A stretch of 64,000 bases of DNA from Tricholoma matsutake (lineage: Eukaryota > Basidiomycota > Agaricomycetes > Agaricales > Tricholomataceae), in contig AP026543.1 of the NCBI GenBank assembly GCA_026075535.2, forward strand, positions 6,200,001 to 6,264,000. Direction: 5' to 3'. Shown here one piece after another: positions 24,047 through 34,753 of this stretch. The notes beneath the pieces are model-generated. The model saw only the letters and a list, made by a program, of their open reading frames with translations. It was not told where the DNA came from and did not search any database. Both the position numbers and the translations under genes were made by a program. Each line of letters starts with the position of its first letter. Positions within the stretch are counted from its first letter, which is position 1.

Positions 24047-25636
24047 GTGGATGCAGGGATCATGGACTTGTTACTTGCTTGATATCTGCCTATGCTAACT
24101 AGAGCTAAGGATCTTCACTGGCACAACTCGCCCTACATAGTAAGGAATATTTTAACAGGTTCCCTATGTAATTTCTCCTCCTTTTCTTGTTCTTTTCACT
24201 ACTAATAGTCTCCTTTGTTAGATCATAACTTGTATTCTCACAAGTCACCAGATCCTTGCTTCCACCGTCGAAATATGTAGTAAGTTTTTTCTTTCTCCTC
24301 AACTATAACTAGAAAAATGTTCTTTTCCATAGGTTACACTGCTACAGTGTTTTCAGCTCGACAACAGCCAACAACACACGCAACACAACACCACCCCTCC
24401 TCCCCATCCAAATGGGATGCGAGGCTCTTGTTTGGGTGTAGGAGACTGCAGAGGGGTGTTGGGAGACCTGAAGACTGCCAGGTATGTCCCCTATTTCCAT
24501 CTCCACCCACCACAACTCACACCCCACCCCCAGATCATCCACCAACCCAGCACCTGCCACCATTACATTATAATGATGGAGACAGTGGACGAAAACAACG
24601 ATGATGAAGGGAGGACAATGACGAGGACAACCACCAGGACAAGACCAATGCTCTAATGGACTGATGCCATGGAAAATGACAGGAAGACGACAACGTGGAG
24701 GACCACGTGGCCACTGCTCAGGCTACCACCACAACAACAGCAGCACCCCCAACCCCCGCAGCGAGCAACTGCTCATGGGTGGAAACGGGGAGCAACGGGA
24801 CAGGGGATGGGACAACTTCCAGACAGTAACCACCAGAAGAGGACGAACCACGAACGGTGGGGGAGAGCAAACAACCAGAAGCGAAGGTATGGGCACCACC
24901 ACTGCGTCAGCGTCAGATGAAGGATGCTAACACATACGGGGAAAATGGGGACAAGAGACACGGAAGCGGCAGCTCACCCAACCACCGCCATGAGCAGCTG
25001 CTCACGGGGCAGCCTCCCTGTGAAAAGTGCAAGTTTTTTTTGTTTTGATCATTAATTACTTTTGTGGCCCCTACTTTTGGGCCCCTCGCTTCATGTGAGA
25101 GAGGTTAGTTAGCTCAATAAAAACCTTGAACACTTTCATCAAATACTAATATTTTAAACTGTTTACATACTGAAGTTATTAAATGGCATATAGATGGTTA
25201 TACTGTTTAGGCTACCATTTATGTATACTTGACCTTTGTTGAGTAAGTGTAAACTAAACAGTTGGAGCCTTAGCCAGTGCCATGTCTGAATCAACTTGTA
25301 CTAGTACGAGAGTAATTTTTTTGCTAGTCTTCAACTTTCTCAATCATCACTACCTCTAGTACTTACTCTGTTGTACAACTGTATCAGGAAGGATTTTAAA
25401 ATCAGATTTTGATTGCAAAGCATGGGGGATAGTAATTCGGGAGTAAAGCCATATTCAAGGTACACAACTGCCCAATGTTGAAACATTGAAGGCATCAGGG
25501 TCATAAAAGTAGCGAGGTTGTAAAAAAATGGCAGGTTCAGAGACCTGTCATGTGCAGTCAAAGCTGCTCCTAATAGGGAAGTGTAAGGGGTCCAGCCTTT
25601 CAGCTAGCCTTTTGTCGCTTTGCTATAGGATAAACA
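24047..25636. other. Low-complexity, CA-rich spacer
   Basis: Rich in CCACCACC/ACAACA-type sequence (24,340-25,020) with only composition-driven open frames. GAGCAACTGCTCATGGG (about 24,762) and GAGCAGCTGCTCACGGGG (about 24,992) are similar short motifs. No protein or RNA family recognised. Confidence 0.35.
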
Positions 25637-28355
25637 TCAGTGAGCTACAGGAAGTAAAGATAGGTCCAATCTCCACATATGAGCATTCTCCTCTGCTGAG
25701 TCCTCTCCTGAACCTCCTTCTGAGCGCCCATCCATTTCCACGTCCTGGTCTTCATCTTCATCTTCGTCTTTGTCATTGTCATTGTCTTTGTCATTGTCTT
25801 CAAGAGGGCCCATCTCTACGCTATCATCTGGGAACAAGTCAGCTTAATGATGTTTATACAAAATGCATGCAAACCAAATTCATCTGCAGGGAAACACTTC
25901 ACAGGTTGTCTGACGGAGACCTCGAAGTTTGCATCTGTCCATGATAAGAACTGTTGGGAATGACTGTCATTGATGGTGTGCCATGCTCTCCAAAATAGTC
26001 GGTTGTTTTGGAAAACTCGGTAAATAGCTGCAACCACTTGCTCGGATGTACAGCCATCTTCCTCCGGCTTCAAGTTCACCTTTAATGGCCACTCAAGATA
26101 GAAGGAAATGGCCTTAGTTTGGCTAGCAAGACCTGTAAAATAAAAGATTCTCCATTTATCCCATGATCCAGCATGTTCCGTGAAGATGCTGAAGCTGTAG
26201 TTGCACCATAGCCAGTGCAGGAGCTCTCTACCCAGTTTATGGCAATGCTTCATGGCCTGCTGCTCTTTGTACGATAAGCTGTTTCGAGTATATGTCTGCC
26301 AATGCAAAACTTCTTCAAGTTCTATGACATTGATGAGATTGACAATTTCGACGACTCCTTCCCAGGTATTAAATGCAGGAAGATGATTCCCTACTGGGAT
26401 CGGCTGCTCTGGAGTGGCTGAAAACCCACTTGCCACCGATTCCTCATAAATATGGATAAGGAGGTGGTGAAGAAGGGTTCTAGAATTGGCGGCATGTTCC
26501 GTATTTGTCAGAGTCTGGCTGCCGACAAAGGTGTGGATGATGGAGTAGACTGTACGAGTGATGGTTCTGATGCTGTAGAAATGGCCACCTAAACAGATAG
26601 TGGACTTGGGAGTGAACACAGCATGCAATGTACTGGGCCTCATATTCCTATCCATCCTGTATTATCATCCCAAATCCAAAAAGCAAAAAATGACTCACAG
26701 CTCCATGCCAGGTGTGAGGAGCACAGCTTCAAAATCATAGTTATCCACATCCACATCATCAACGCCAAAGCTCCCAGTGAACAACAGGGTGCTGGCAAGT
26801 GCCTGGGGATTTTTGGGAGTTGCAATGACCCACCATTTGCATCCCCCTTTACTGATGACCTTGATGTGGGTACCAAATCCATCAGCATCAAGGTGGAACT
26901 TATGATGGGCACCCGATGTTGCTGCCAGGCCCCAAGCTAAACTAGCAAAGGGAAATGGATGGTACGAGACCTTGCAGAACTGAGAATCTGCAGTCGCTCA
27001 GAAGGCATACTCATCGCTTGCTAATGATGGCAGAGGCATGCAATCAATAGGTGGCAAGGGAAGTGGAAAGTGTAGGGTGTTGAGGATCTTCCCACCATCC
27101 CCTGCTCGGTGGCTTCGTAGTAAATCTTCAGGGGTTCCGATGCATAATGCTATCCTTCCCTCATCATCTTCAGGAAGGGAGTGATCTGTGAGGGTATTTA
27201 GTCTAGTAAAAGTGCGATGTGGAGTTACTGACCCTGAATAGTGATTCTTTTACTCAGCTTGGGTGAAATGGTGGACAGCCGTTTGCCTCAAATTGAACAA
27301 TTTGCATAGGCTTGTCAGTGATGATGATACATTTACGGCTGAAGATATCTCGAATCACTTCTGGTGGCATAGAAGCGCATTCAGTTGACCGCATCACATG
27401 AAAGATTGAGTGAGAGCTATTGGGTTGTAGATGAGGGGGCAGACCATCCACGAATCCCCTGGAAACTGCATTCCATACATCACAGAAGAACTTCAACACT
27501 GCTTTGGACTGCTTTTACATCAGTAAGGCTGACAACGCATGCCAACATGACCTACATGAAAGCCAGCTGTATAATTATATGGGATTGTGGATTCAGGCCC
27601 ATACAGGGGAAGAGATTGAGGGGCCACAAACATCTAAAAAATGGTATGCTTAGGAATAATAGCATCATTTACAGCCACATACCTCTGGAGGAATGTCCTC
27701 CCATGCAAAAGTAATATCAGGTTCAGACTGCTGTTCTGCGTTCAGAGCCTAGCGGTGCGAGGAACGGGCAACAGCTCTCACCATGTCTTCCTTTACCTCC
27801 ACCAGAGTAAGGTCAATGAATTCCAGTAGCCTGCCATCTGGTTGTTCCTCAAAAGTGCTCCTCCCCTCTAATGCTTCCCGTAGACCCTGGCTCTCCATCC
27901 CTGTCCCCATCCGCTGTCTCCCTGTCTCTTGGCGTATTTGCTTCCTCATCTCCTGCCTCTTGGCCTCAGTATGCTTTTCTTTCAAAGCCCCCAGCCTCTC
28001 TATCTCCTTGCGCTTCCTCTTCTTGGTATTTGAGGGGGATGTAAGTTCTGTAAGAGCACTTGATCACGAGGAGTGTTTTTGTTCAGAGTGTCGAAACACT
28101 AAGGGAGAGTCTGGCTTCGCCTGTTGGCGTTCAATGCCAGCTACTTTTCCAGCCAGAATGTCCAGCAATTCTGACTCTGTGCAACAGTTGAGCTGGGCTA
28201 TTTGTGACAGTATCTGCACATACCGATACCACCGTCGACATCCCTAGCGTCGTTGGTACGTTCATGTTGGTCCTGTCCCGTCATATGCGAGTCATCTTCA
28301 TCTTCTCCATCAGGCGGCAGGTTGGAAAGCTGTCTCTGTTGCATTACTGGTGAAT
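25637..28355 (-). pseudogene. JmjC-like protein, 3' part (interrupted by retroelements)
   Basis: Minus-strand exons encode the C-terminal two-thirds of an Agaricomycete JmjC/cupin-like protein: KKRKRKEIERLGALKEKHTE, QQSEPDITFAWEDIPPE, KFFCDVWNAVSRGFVDGLPP, PPEVIRDIFSRKCIIITDKP, GGKILNTLHFPLPLPPIDC, WGLAATSGAHHKFHLDADGF (HxD-type iron site), GTHIKVISKGGCKWWV, MRPSTLHAVFTPKSTICLGG, then a long helical region and an acidic tail (DNDKDNDNDKDEDEDEDQD), stop at 25,637. JmjC proteins are Fe(II)/2-oxoglutarate oxygenases, many of them histone demethylases; activity of this family is not known to me. A TGA at 28,066-28,064 replaces an expected Arg codon. The 5' side ends at the chromovirus target duplication (28,351-28,355); the gene resumes at 40,455 and 46,758. 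Confidence 0.7.
28351..28355. repeat. Target-site duplication TGAAT (left)
   Basis: TGAAT precedes the outer chromovirus 5' LTR and is repeated at 40,455-40,459 right after its 3' LTR. Confidence 0.85.
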
Positions 28356-28706
28356 TGTAAGGGGACTAGGGGGGTGCCCTGTGTGTTTTTCCTATTTTTT
28401 ATGTTTGTCCCATATTTTTCCCCACCTCATTTCCTTCTATTCTTCATTTTCTATGATTTTTCCGGATTTTATTACTAATTTTCCCTTGCTATCATGTTTG
28501 TATATGTTGACACTTTTATATTTAGAGGCAGAGTACCCCTTCCGACACATACCCCTTGGTATGATGTCATTCGGCGGCCTTGATCCGCCTATCTCCGCCT
28601 TTTTCTATTTTTAGGTTATATTTGATTTTTGTCGTCTTCACATATACTGGGCATCAGCAAGGGGATCCTTAGAGTTTTCTCTTCGGATTTCCCTTTGCTA
28701 GGTGCG
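28356..28706 (+). repeat. Outer chromovirus 5' LTR, first piece (LTR positions 1-351)
   Basis: Starts TGTAAGGGGACTAGGGG and stops abruptly at GCTAGGTGCG, where the inner element begins. GTGCG (28,702-28,706) is the inner element's target duplication. Confidence 0.85.
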
Positions 28707-29132
28707 TGTAAGGGGACTAAGGGGGTGCCCTGTGTGTTTTTCCTATTTTTTATGTTCGTCCCATATTTTTCCCCACCTCATTTCCTTCTATTCTTCATTT
28801 TCTATGATTTTTCCGGATTTTATTACTAATTTTCCCTTGCTATCATGTTTGTATATGTTGACACTTTTATATTTAGAGGCGGAGTACCCCTTCCGACACA
28901 TACCCCTTGGTATGATGTCATTCGGCGGCCTTGATCCGCCTATCTCCGCCTTTTTCTATTTTTAGGTTATATTTGATTTTTGTCGTCTTCACATATACTG
29001 GGCATCAGCAAGGGGATCCTTAGAGTTTTCTCTTCGGATTTCCCTTTGCTAGGTGCGCCCCCAATGCCTGTATTATGTAGTATAATTTTAACTTCGGATT
29101 TCCCTTTGCTAGAGGCTTAGGTTGCCCTTATA
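28707..29132 (+). repeat. Inner chromovirus 5' LTR
   Basis: 426 bp, TGTAAGG...CCTTATA. Contains CTTCGGATTTCCCTTTGCTA twice. AGAGTTTTCT at 29,022-29,031 (LTR position 316) is complementary to the presumed primer site just after the LTR. Confidence 0.9.
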
Positions 29133-29134
29133 GT

Positions 29135-29144
29135 AGAAAACTCT
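29135..29144 (+). promoter_or_regulatory. Putative self-priming primer-binding site (inner copy)
   Basis: AGAAAACTCT, two bases after the 5' LTR, is the exact reverse complement of AGAGTTTTCT at LTR position 316. No TGG-type tRNA-complementary site is found here. Tf1-type chromoviruses prime from the 5' end of their own RNA; this would fit. Confidence 0.5.
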
Positions 29145-29298
29145 CCCCTAAGGCCCGAAAATCGCGAACGCGCTGCCCAAAATAGGCAGGTACGGACTGG
29201 ACGACGCTTCCCAAAGCTCCACAGAGTCCCTACACACCGTTCCAGATACTCTCGCCTTTATTGCGCCGCCATTTTCGCCAAACGCGCTCCCTAGCGAC

Positions 29299-30417
29299 AT
29301 GGACGCATCAGAACGCTTCGACGCGCTTGAAAGCGACGTTTCCGGAATGCGCGCGCAAATCGACTCGCTTAAATCTACGATTGAAAACTTCGTTAGGACC
29401 CTCCAGGCTAACCCTACGACTAATAGTTCCCCCTTCACGACTCCAAGCGCACCCAACAACGATGTTTTGCCAAACGCGTCCACTAAGGAACGTGCCCAGA
29501 TCAAACCGTCCCCCCCCGCCGAATTTAATGGTGCACGTGCGCAGGGACGTGCATTCCTTAATTCCTGTGAGTTATACATTAGTCTCCAGTCGCATCAATT
29601 CGTCGATGAGGCTGCAAAAATTTATTGGGCCTTCACATACATGAAATCTGAACGCGCCTATCTCTATGTGGACCGTATCCTACGTCAAACTAAAGAACTC
29701 GGTTCTCTACCTTTCTCCACTTGGGGTGACTTTCGAGCTGAGTTCGTATGCCACTTCTGCCCCCTCAATGAACGCCACCGAGCAGTGACACGACTTGAGT
29801 CATCCACTTACCACCAGGGACGTCGATCCGTGGACGACTATATCGATGAGTTCAAGGATTTGGTGGACATGGCAGGGTATGGGAGTGGGTTACCAGTGGT
29901 GGTGAAGTTCCGACGGGGGCTCAACCGAGAAATTCAGGACCAGATTGCACAGATGTTGGAAGGGCGCCCAGCGGACGATGATATCCTTGCTTGGTATGAA
30001 GCTGCTTCACTCTGTGACGAGAACCGACTCACAAATGCGGCGTTTAATGCTGCATTCCGTGCTCCAACTACCACTCATACACCCTACACCTTCAATCGAA
30101 GCCTCCCCCGCCCTAACCCCATTCCTGCTCGTCAAACTCCCACACCAGCCGTCAATATCCCAGTACCAATGGATGTTGATGCAGCCCGCAGCCGTGCACG
30201 TAAGTTGGATCTCTGCTACCGTTGTGGGGAACCTGGACACAGGGCTGGAGCGTGTCCCCATCGTCAGGATATCCGCATGCTCACCCCCGAGGGACGAGAC
30301 GAACTCCTGCAAGATCTGTTGGCACTTGTAGATGTTGAGGAAGCGAAGGATCAAGTTGCAGAGGAGGTTAAGCTGGAAGTTGTAGAGGAGCAGGATTTTC
30401 CTATTCGCAGCGAGTGA
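29299..30417 (+). CDS. gag: Chromovirus Gag (inner, intact)
   Basis: 372 codons from ATG at 29,299. The N-terminus is a predicted coiled region (DALESDVSGMRAQIDSLKS). The capsid-like core includes SCELYISLQSHQF, FSTWGDFRAEFVCHF and SVDDYIDEFKDLVDMAGY. The C-terminal CCHC zinc knuckle is CYRCGEPGHRAGACPH, which binds RNA. Gag forms the virus-like particle in which reverse transcription takes place. The TGA stop (30,415-30,417) overlaps the start of the pol frame, which lies at -1. Only this copy is intact; the outer copy carries two TGA stops. Confidence 0.9.
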   Translation: MDASERFDALESDVSGMRAQIDSLKSTIENFVRTLQANPTTNSSPFTTPSAPNNDVLPNASTKERAQIKPSPPAEFNGARAQGRAFLNSCELYISLQSHQFVDEAAKIYWAFTYMKSERAYLYVDRILRQTKELGSLPFSTWGDFRAEFVCHFCPLNERHRAVTRLESSTYHQGRRSVDDYIDEFKDLVDMAGYGSGLPVVVKFRRGLNREIQDQIAQMLEGRPADDDILAWYEAASLCDENRLTNAAFNAAFRAPTTTHTPYTFNRSLPRPNPIPARQTPTPAVNIPVPMDVDAARSRARKLDLCYRCGEPGHRAGACPHRQDIRMLTPEGRDELLQDLLALVDVEEAKDQVAEEVKLEVVEEQDFPIRSE

Positions 30418-33400
30418 ATCGTACGCCCTCACTGCCTGTCCATAACCGCTTTGAAGTCTTGTCAGTTGAATCCCTGGAGAATGAATCCATTTCTGTGACT
30501 GCTCCCCTCTCTGACCCTTCGAAGTTGGCTAAAGACGTACCTGCTCTCCCCATCTCTCCTTCTACTCCACGTCCCAAAATTAAATCATGGGAGCGTAAAC
30601 TACCACGCAAGTATATTGTGGCATCCACTCCCTCTGCACATTCCTTAAACCTAGCCATCGAACTGCAGACGACCGACACTGGACAGATACTCGGTGTCTC
30701 TGCGCTCCTGGACTCTGGTGCGACTGGTCTCTTCATCGATTCCCATCTGGTACAACAACATCGTCTAAATACTCGCTCACTCTCACGTCCGATACCTGTA
30801 TATAACGTGGATGGATCCCCAAATGAAGCTGGTGCCATCCGAGAGGTTGCAGACCTGGTTCTCCGTTACAAAGATCATAGTGAGCGTGCCCTTTTTGCTG
30901 TCACTCAATTAGGAAAGCAAAAGGCGATTTTGGGATATCCATGGCTTCGAGACCATAACCCAGAGGTCGACTGGCGCACCGGGGAGGTTACCATGAGCCG
31001 ATGTCCATCCCGCTGTCGGACGTGTTTCACAGAAGCCAGGCAAGAACGTCGTGGACAGAAGGCGGCAATACGACGAACTCAGAAGTGTCGTGCTGGACCC
31101 CTGCCTATACCTGAAGTGGAATTGGAAGGGGTTCCTGATCTAATACCGGACTCGGATGATGATGATGAGGACCCAGAGGAAGTGGAGGAGGGTGATCGGA
31201 TCTTCTACACTGCGATTCGCTCGTCGCATGAGGTGTGTGCCACATCGAACATATCCCAACGCCTCGCCGAGGCCTTCCACAAAAACAACGCTGCTAAATC
31301 CTCTACTAACTCCTTACTCCCTCATCTCCATGAGTTTGAAGACGTGTTCTCCAAGGAGTCATTCGACTCTCTTCCTGCGCGTAAGCCATGGGATCACGCG
31401 ATCGAACTCACCCCCGGCGCAACCCCTTCATCCTGCAAGGTCTATCCTCTCTCTCCGGAGGAACAACGGCAGCTTGACCAGTTCATCGACGAGCACCTGG
31501 CCTCTGGACGTATTCGACCATCGAAGTCACCCATGGCCTCTCCCTTTTTCTTTGTCAAGAAGAAGGATGGCTCACTTCGACCGGTTCAAGACTACAGAAG
31601 ACTCAACAACATCACGGTCAAAAATCGCTACCCACTACCCCTCATCTCCGAACTCGTAAACCAGCTCCGTGGAGCCCGATACTTCACCAAGCTCGATGTC
31701 CGTTGGGGCTATAATAATGTGAGGATAAAGGAGGGAGATGAGTGGAAGGCAGCCTTTCGTACCAACCGTGGTCTTTTTGAACCGCTTGTCATGTTCTTTG
31801 GCCTTACTAATAGCCCTGCCACCTTTCAGACCATGATGAACGACATCTTCCACGACCTCATCCTCGAAGGCGTTGTCTGCATCTATCTCGACGACATCCT
31901 CATCTTCACTCGCACGGTTGAAGAGCACCGTCGCATCACGCGCCTCGTCCTAGAGCGACTTCGACGGTACAAACTCTACCTTCGTCAGGACAAATGCGAG
32001 TTCGAAAGGACCAAGATCGAGTACCTCGGCCTGATTATCTCGGAGGGTCAAGTGGAGATGGATCCTATCAAGGTAAATGGGGTCACAGCTTGGCCTACGC
32101 CCACGAACAAGAAGGAGGTGCAGTCTTTCCTGGGCTTCATCAATTTTTATCGGCGTTTTATCAAGGATTTCTCACATCATGCACGACCGCTGTTCGACTT
32201 GACAGGAAAGGAGGCATGGAGGTGGGATAATGCACAACAGGAGGCGTTCGAAAAGCTTAAGGAGATGGTCACTTCCGCTCCGATCCTTACCTTTGCTGAC
32301 GATTCGCGTCCTTTTCGTGTAGAAGCCGACAGTTCTGACTTTGCGACGGGCGCTGTGTTGTCTCAGCAGTCTCCGGAGGACCAGAAGTGGCATCCTGTTG
32401 CGTTCTACTCCAAAAGCCTTAGTGCTGTAGAGAGAAACTACGAGATCCATGACAAGGAGATGTTGGCGATAATGCGTGCGCTTGAGGAGTGGCGACACTT
32501 CCTCGAGGGTGCCCAACACAAGGTGGAAATTTGGACGGATCACAAGAACCTCGAGTACTTCATGACGGCCAAGAAATTGAACCGTCGTCAAGCTCGTTGG
32601 TCCCTGTATCTATCTAGATTCGACTTCTCCTTGCACCACCGTCCGGGTCGCAGCATGGGGAAGACCGATGCCCTATCCCGACGTGCAGACCATGGGGATG
32701 GCAGCGGTGACAACCAAAACATTGTGCTGTTGCAGCCAGACCTGTTCACCATTCGGGCACTGGAAGGCATCGTACCCCAGGGCGAGGAGCGGGACATTCT
32801 ACGTGACATTCGTCGCGCAAACCGTAGCGGTTTACATGAGGATGTTGTCGCCCGAGCTGTTAAAGAACTGAGGAAGGGATCGACCCTTTCCTTACGTGCG
32901 GCAGAGTGGGCTGAAAAGGAGGACTTGTTGTATTTCAGGGATCGCATCTATGTTCCCAATGACCCAGACCTTCGCCGGCGCATCATATCCCAACACCATG
33001 ACTCACCGATTGCTGGCCACCCCGGACGCTGGAAGACCTTGGAGCTCACCTCACGGAACTATTGGTGGCCACAAATGTCACGGCTCATTGGTCAGTATTG
33101 TCGCACTTGTGACCTTTGCTTACGCACCAAGGTCCCTCGTCGCAAGCCTATTGGTGAGCTACACCCTCTTCCTGTTCCAGAGAGTCGTTGGGATGTCGTC
33201 AGCGTCGACTTTGTGGTGGAATTGCCAGAGTCAAACGGGTTTGATGCGGTGATGTGCACAGTTGACTCAGTGGGAAAACGCGCTCACTTCATTCCCACTC
33301 ACACCACTGTCAGTGCCCTAGGTGCCGCTCGACTCTACCTCCACCACGTGTGGAAGTTACATGGACTTCCTGGTGCCTTCCTCTCGGATCGTGGCCCTCA

Positions 33401-34316
33401 GTTCATGGCAGAGTTCACTCGTGAGCTGTACCGACTCCTGGGGATCAAACTCCTCGCTTCAACTGCTTATCACCCACAAACTGATGGCCAGACGGAGCGA
33501 GTCAACCAGGAACTGGAGCAGTACATCCGCCTCTTTGTCAATGAACGCCAGGACGATTGGGATGATCTCCTTCCTTTGGCCGAGTTCGGATACAACAACC
33601 ATGTCCATGCTTCCACTCAACAGACCCCTTTCCTCTTAGACACTGGACGACATCCACGCATGGGATTTGAACCTCGCCAAACTCCCTCACACATCGAGAC
33701 AGTGAATGAGTTCACAGAACGCATGAGGGATAGCTTGGAGGAGGCAAGGGCAGCCTTAGCAAAGGCGAAGGACGACATGGCGCGATTTTACAACCAGCGC
33801 CACTCCCCAACCCCTCAGTACAAGGTTGGTGATCGAGTTTATCTTGACTCCAGTGACATCTCCACTACACGTCCATCCAAGAAACTCGCTCATCGCTTCT
33901 TGGGACCTTTCCCCATTGTCAAGTGCGTTGGAACACATGCCTATCGTCTACGCCTCCCAGCCTCCATGTCCAGACTCCATCCCGTCTTCCATGTCGTCAA
34001 ATTGCTTCCAGCTCCCCCAGATCCGTTCCCGGGACGCCATTCACACCCACCACCACCACCTACAGTGATCGAGGGAGAACCCCAATATGAAGTCGAGTCA
34101 ATCTTGGACAGCCGTTTGCGTCGAGGAAAACTCCAGTATTTGGTACATTGGAAGGGTTATGGGTATGAGGAGAACTCATGGGTCGAAGAGTCTGACGTAA
34201 ATGCCCCTCGGTTAATCAAGGAATTCCACCGACGGCACACTGCTGCACCGCGTCGCATTCAAGTCACGGACTTTGGTCGTATACGATTTCGAATGCATCG
34301 GGGCGATGCATCTTAG
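30414..34316 (+). CDS. pol: Chromovirus Pol polyprotein (inner, intact): PR-RT-RH-IN-chromodomain
   Basis: One 1,300-codon frame, -1 relative to gag and open from 30,372. Domains in order: aspartic protease LLDSGATGLFID; reverse transcriptase with GLTNSPATFQTMMN and catalytic CIYLDDILIFT; RNase H with DASDFATGAVLS-like and IWTDHKNLEYF; integrase with an HHCC zinc finger (H..H...CRTCDLC) and DDE core (DFVVEL, LSDRGPQF, HPQTDGQTERVNQELEQ); C-terminal chromodomain YEVESILDSRLRRGKLQYLV-HWKGYGYEENSWVEES. There is no ATG at the junction; the first codon of the shared overlap is GTG, so expression probably needs -1 frameshifting or stop-restart at CGAGTGAAT. The chromodomain marks it as a chromovirus, a group that often targets methylated-histone chromatin. 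Confidence 0.9.
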   Translation: MNRTPSLPVHNRFEVLSVESLENESISVTAPLSDPSKLAKDVPALPISPSTPRPKIKSWERKLPRKYIVASTPSAHSLNLAIELQTTDTGQILGVSALLDSGATGLFIDSHLVQQHRLNTRSLSRPIPVYNVDGSPNEAGAIREVADLVLRYKDHSERALFAVTQLGKQKAILGYPWLRDHNPEVDWRTGEVTMSRCPSRCRTCFTEARQERRGQKAAIRRTQKCRAGPLPIPEVELEGVPDLIPDSDDDDEDPEEVEEGDRIFYTAIRSSHEVCATSNISQRLAEAFHKNNAAKSSTNSLLPHLHEFEDVFSKESFDSLPARKPWDHAIELTPGATPSSCKVYPLSPEEQRQLDQFIDEHLASGRIRPSKSPMASPFFFVKKKDGSLRPVQDYRRLNNITVKNRYPLPLISELVNQLRGARYFTKLDVRWGYNNVRIKEGDEWKAAFRTNRGLFEPLVMFFGLTNSPATFQTMMNDIFHDLILEGVVCIYLDDILIFTRTVEEHRRITRLVLERLRRYKLYLRQDKCEFERTKIEYLGLIISEGQVEMDPIKVNGVTAWPTPTNKKEVQSFLGFINFYRRFIKDFSHHARPLFDLTGKEAWRWDNAQQEAFEKLKEMVTSAPILTFADDSRPFRVEADSSDFATGAVLSQQSPEDQKWHPVAFYSKSLSAVERNYEIHDKEMLAIMRALEEWRHFLEGAQHKVEIWTDHKNLEYFMTAKKLNRRQARWSLYLSRFDFSLHHRPGRSMGKTDALSRRADHGDGSGDNQNIVLLQPDLFTIRALEGIVPQGEERDILRDIRRANRSGLHEDVVARAVKELRKGSTLSLRAAEWAEKEDLLYFRDRIYVPNDPDLRRRIISQHHDSPIAGHPGRWKTLELTSRNYWWPQMSRLIGQYCRTCDLCLRTKVPRRKPIGELHPLPVPESRWDVVSVDFVVELPESNGFDAVMCTVDSVGKRAHFIPTHTTVSALGAARLYLHHVWKLHGLPGAFLSDRGPQFMAEFTRELYRLLGIKLLASTAYHPQTDGQTERVNQELEQYIRLFVNERQDDWDDLLPLAEFGYNNHVHASTQQTPFLLDTGRHPRMGFEPRQTPSHIETVNEFTERMRDSLEEARAALAKAKDDMARFYNQRHSPTPQYKVGDRVYLDSSDISTTRPSKKLAHRFLGPFPIVKCVGTHAYRLRLPASMSRLHPVFHVVKLLPAPPDPFPGRHSHPPPPPTVIEGEPQYEVESILDSRLRRGKLQYLVHWKGYGYEENSWVEESDVNAPRLIKEFHRRHTAAPRRIQVTDFGRIRFRMHRGDAS

Positions 34317-34327
34317 AGAGGGGGTGA
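34317..34327 (+). promoter_or_regulatory. Polypurine tract (inner copy)
   Basis: AGAGGGGGTGA between the pol stop and the 3' LTR; primes plus-strand DNA in LTR retroelements. The outer copy has the same tract at 40,018-40,028. Confidence 0.65.
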
Positions 34328-34753
34328 TGTAAGGGGACTAAGGGGGTGCCCTGTGTGTTTTTCCTATTTTTTATGTTCGTCCCATATTTTTCCCCACCTC
34401 ATTTCCTTCTATTCTTCATTTTCTATGATTTTTCCGGATTTTATTACTAATTTTCCCTTGCTATCATGTTTGTATATGTTGACACTTTTATATTTAGAGG
34501 CGGAGTACCCCTTCCGACACATACCCCTTGGTATGATGTCATTCGGCGGCCTTGATCCGCCTATCTCCGCCTTTTTCTATTTTTAGGTTATATTTGATTT
34601 TTGTCGTCTTCACATATACTGGGCATCAGCAAGGGGATCCTTAGAGTTTTCTCTTCGGATTTCCCTTTGCTAGGTGCGCCCCCAATGCCTGTATTATGTA
34701 GTATAATTTTAACTTCGGATTTCCCTTTGCTAGAGGCTTAGGTTGCCCTTATA
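34328..34753 (+). repeat. Inner chromovirus 3' LTR
   Basis: 426 bp; matches the 5' LTR at 28,707-29,132 with no difference I could see. Confidence 0.9.

Larger units (their letters stand above)
28707..34753 (+). mobile_element. Inner Ty3/gypsy chromovirus, apparently intact
   Basis: Complete element: two 426-bp LTRs that look identical by eye, an intact gag (372 codons) and an intact single-frame pol (1,300 codons) ending in a chromodomain, with a purine-rich tract directly before the 3' LTR. It is flanked by GTGCG (28,702-28,706 and 34,754-34,758) and lies in the same orientation inside the 5' LTR of an older relative. Matching LTRs plus open frames mean recent insertion and possible competence for retrotransposition. 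Confidence 0.9.

Noticed and set aside
24317..24930. Overlapping plus-strand frames of 79-95 codons
   Set aside because: Caused by CA/CC-rich low complexity; no domain, no consistent splicing, similar frames on both strands.
25637..25837. Separate small acidic protein
   Set aside because: An in-phase intron joins it to the JmjC-like gene as its acidic C-terminal exon.
30401..30838. 145-codon minus-strand frame inside pol (and its twin at 36,102-36,539)
   Set aside because: It is antisense to the protease region, which has clear protein motifs; the duplicate exists only because the element is duplicated.
31156..31659. 167-codon plus-strand frame within pol
   Set aside because: Shifted-frame shadow of the RT region; the pol frame carries the motifs.
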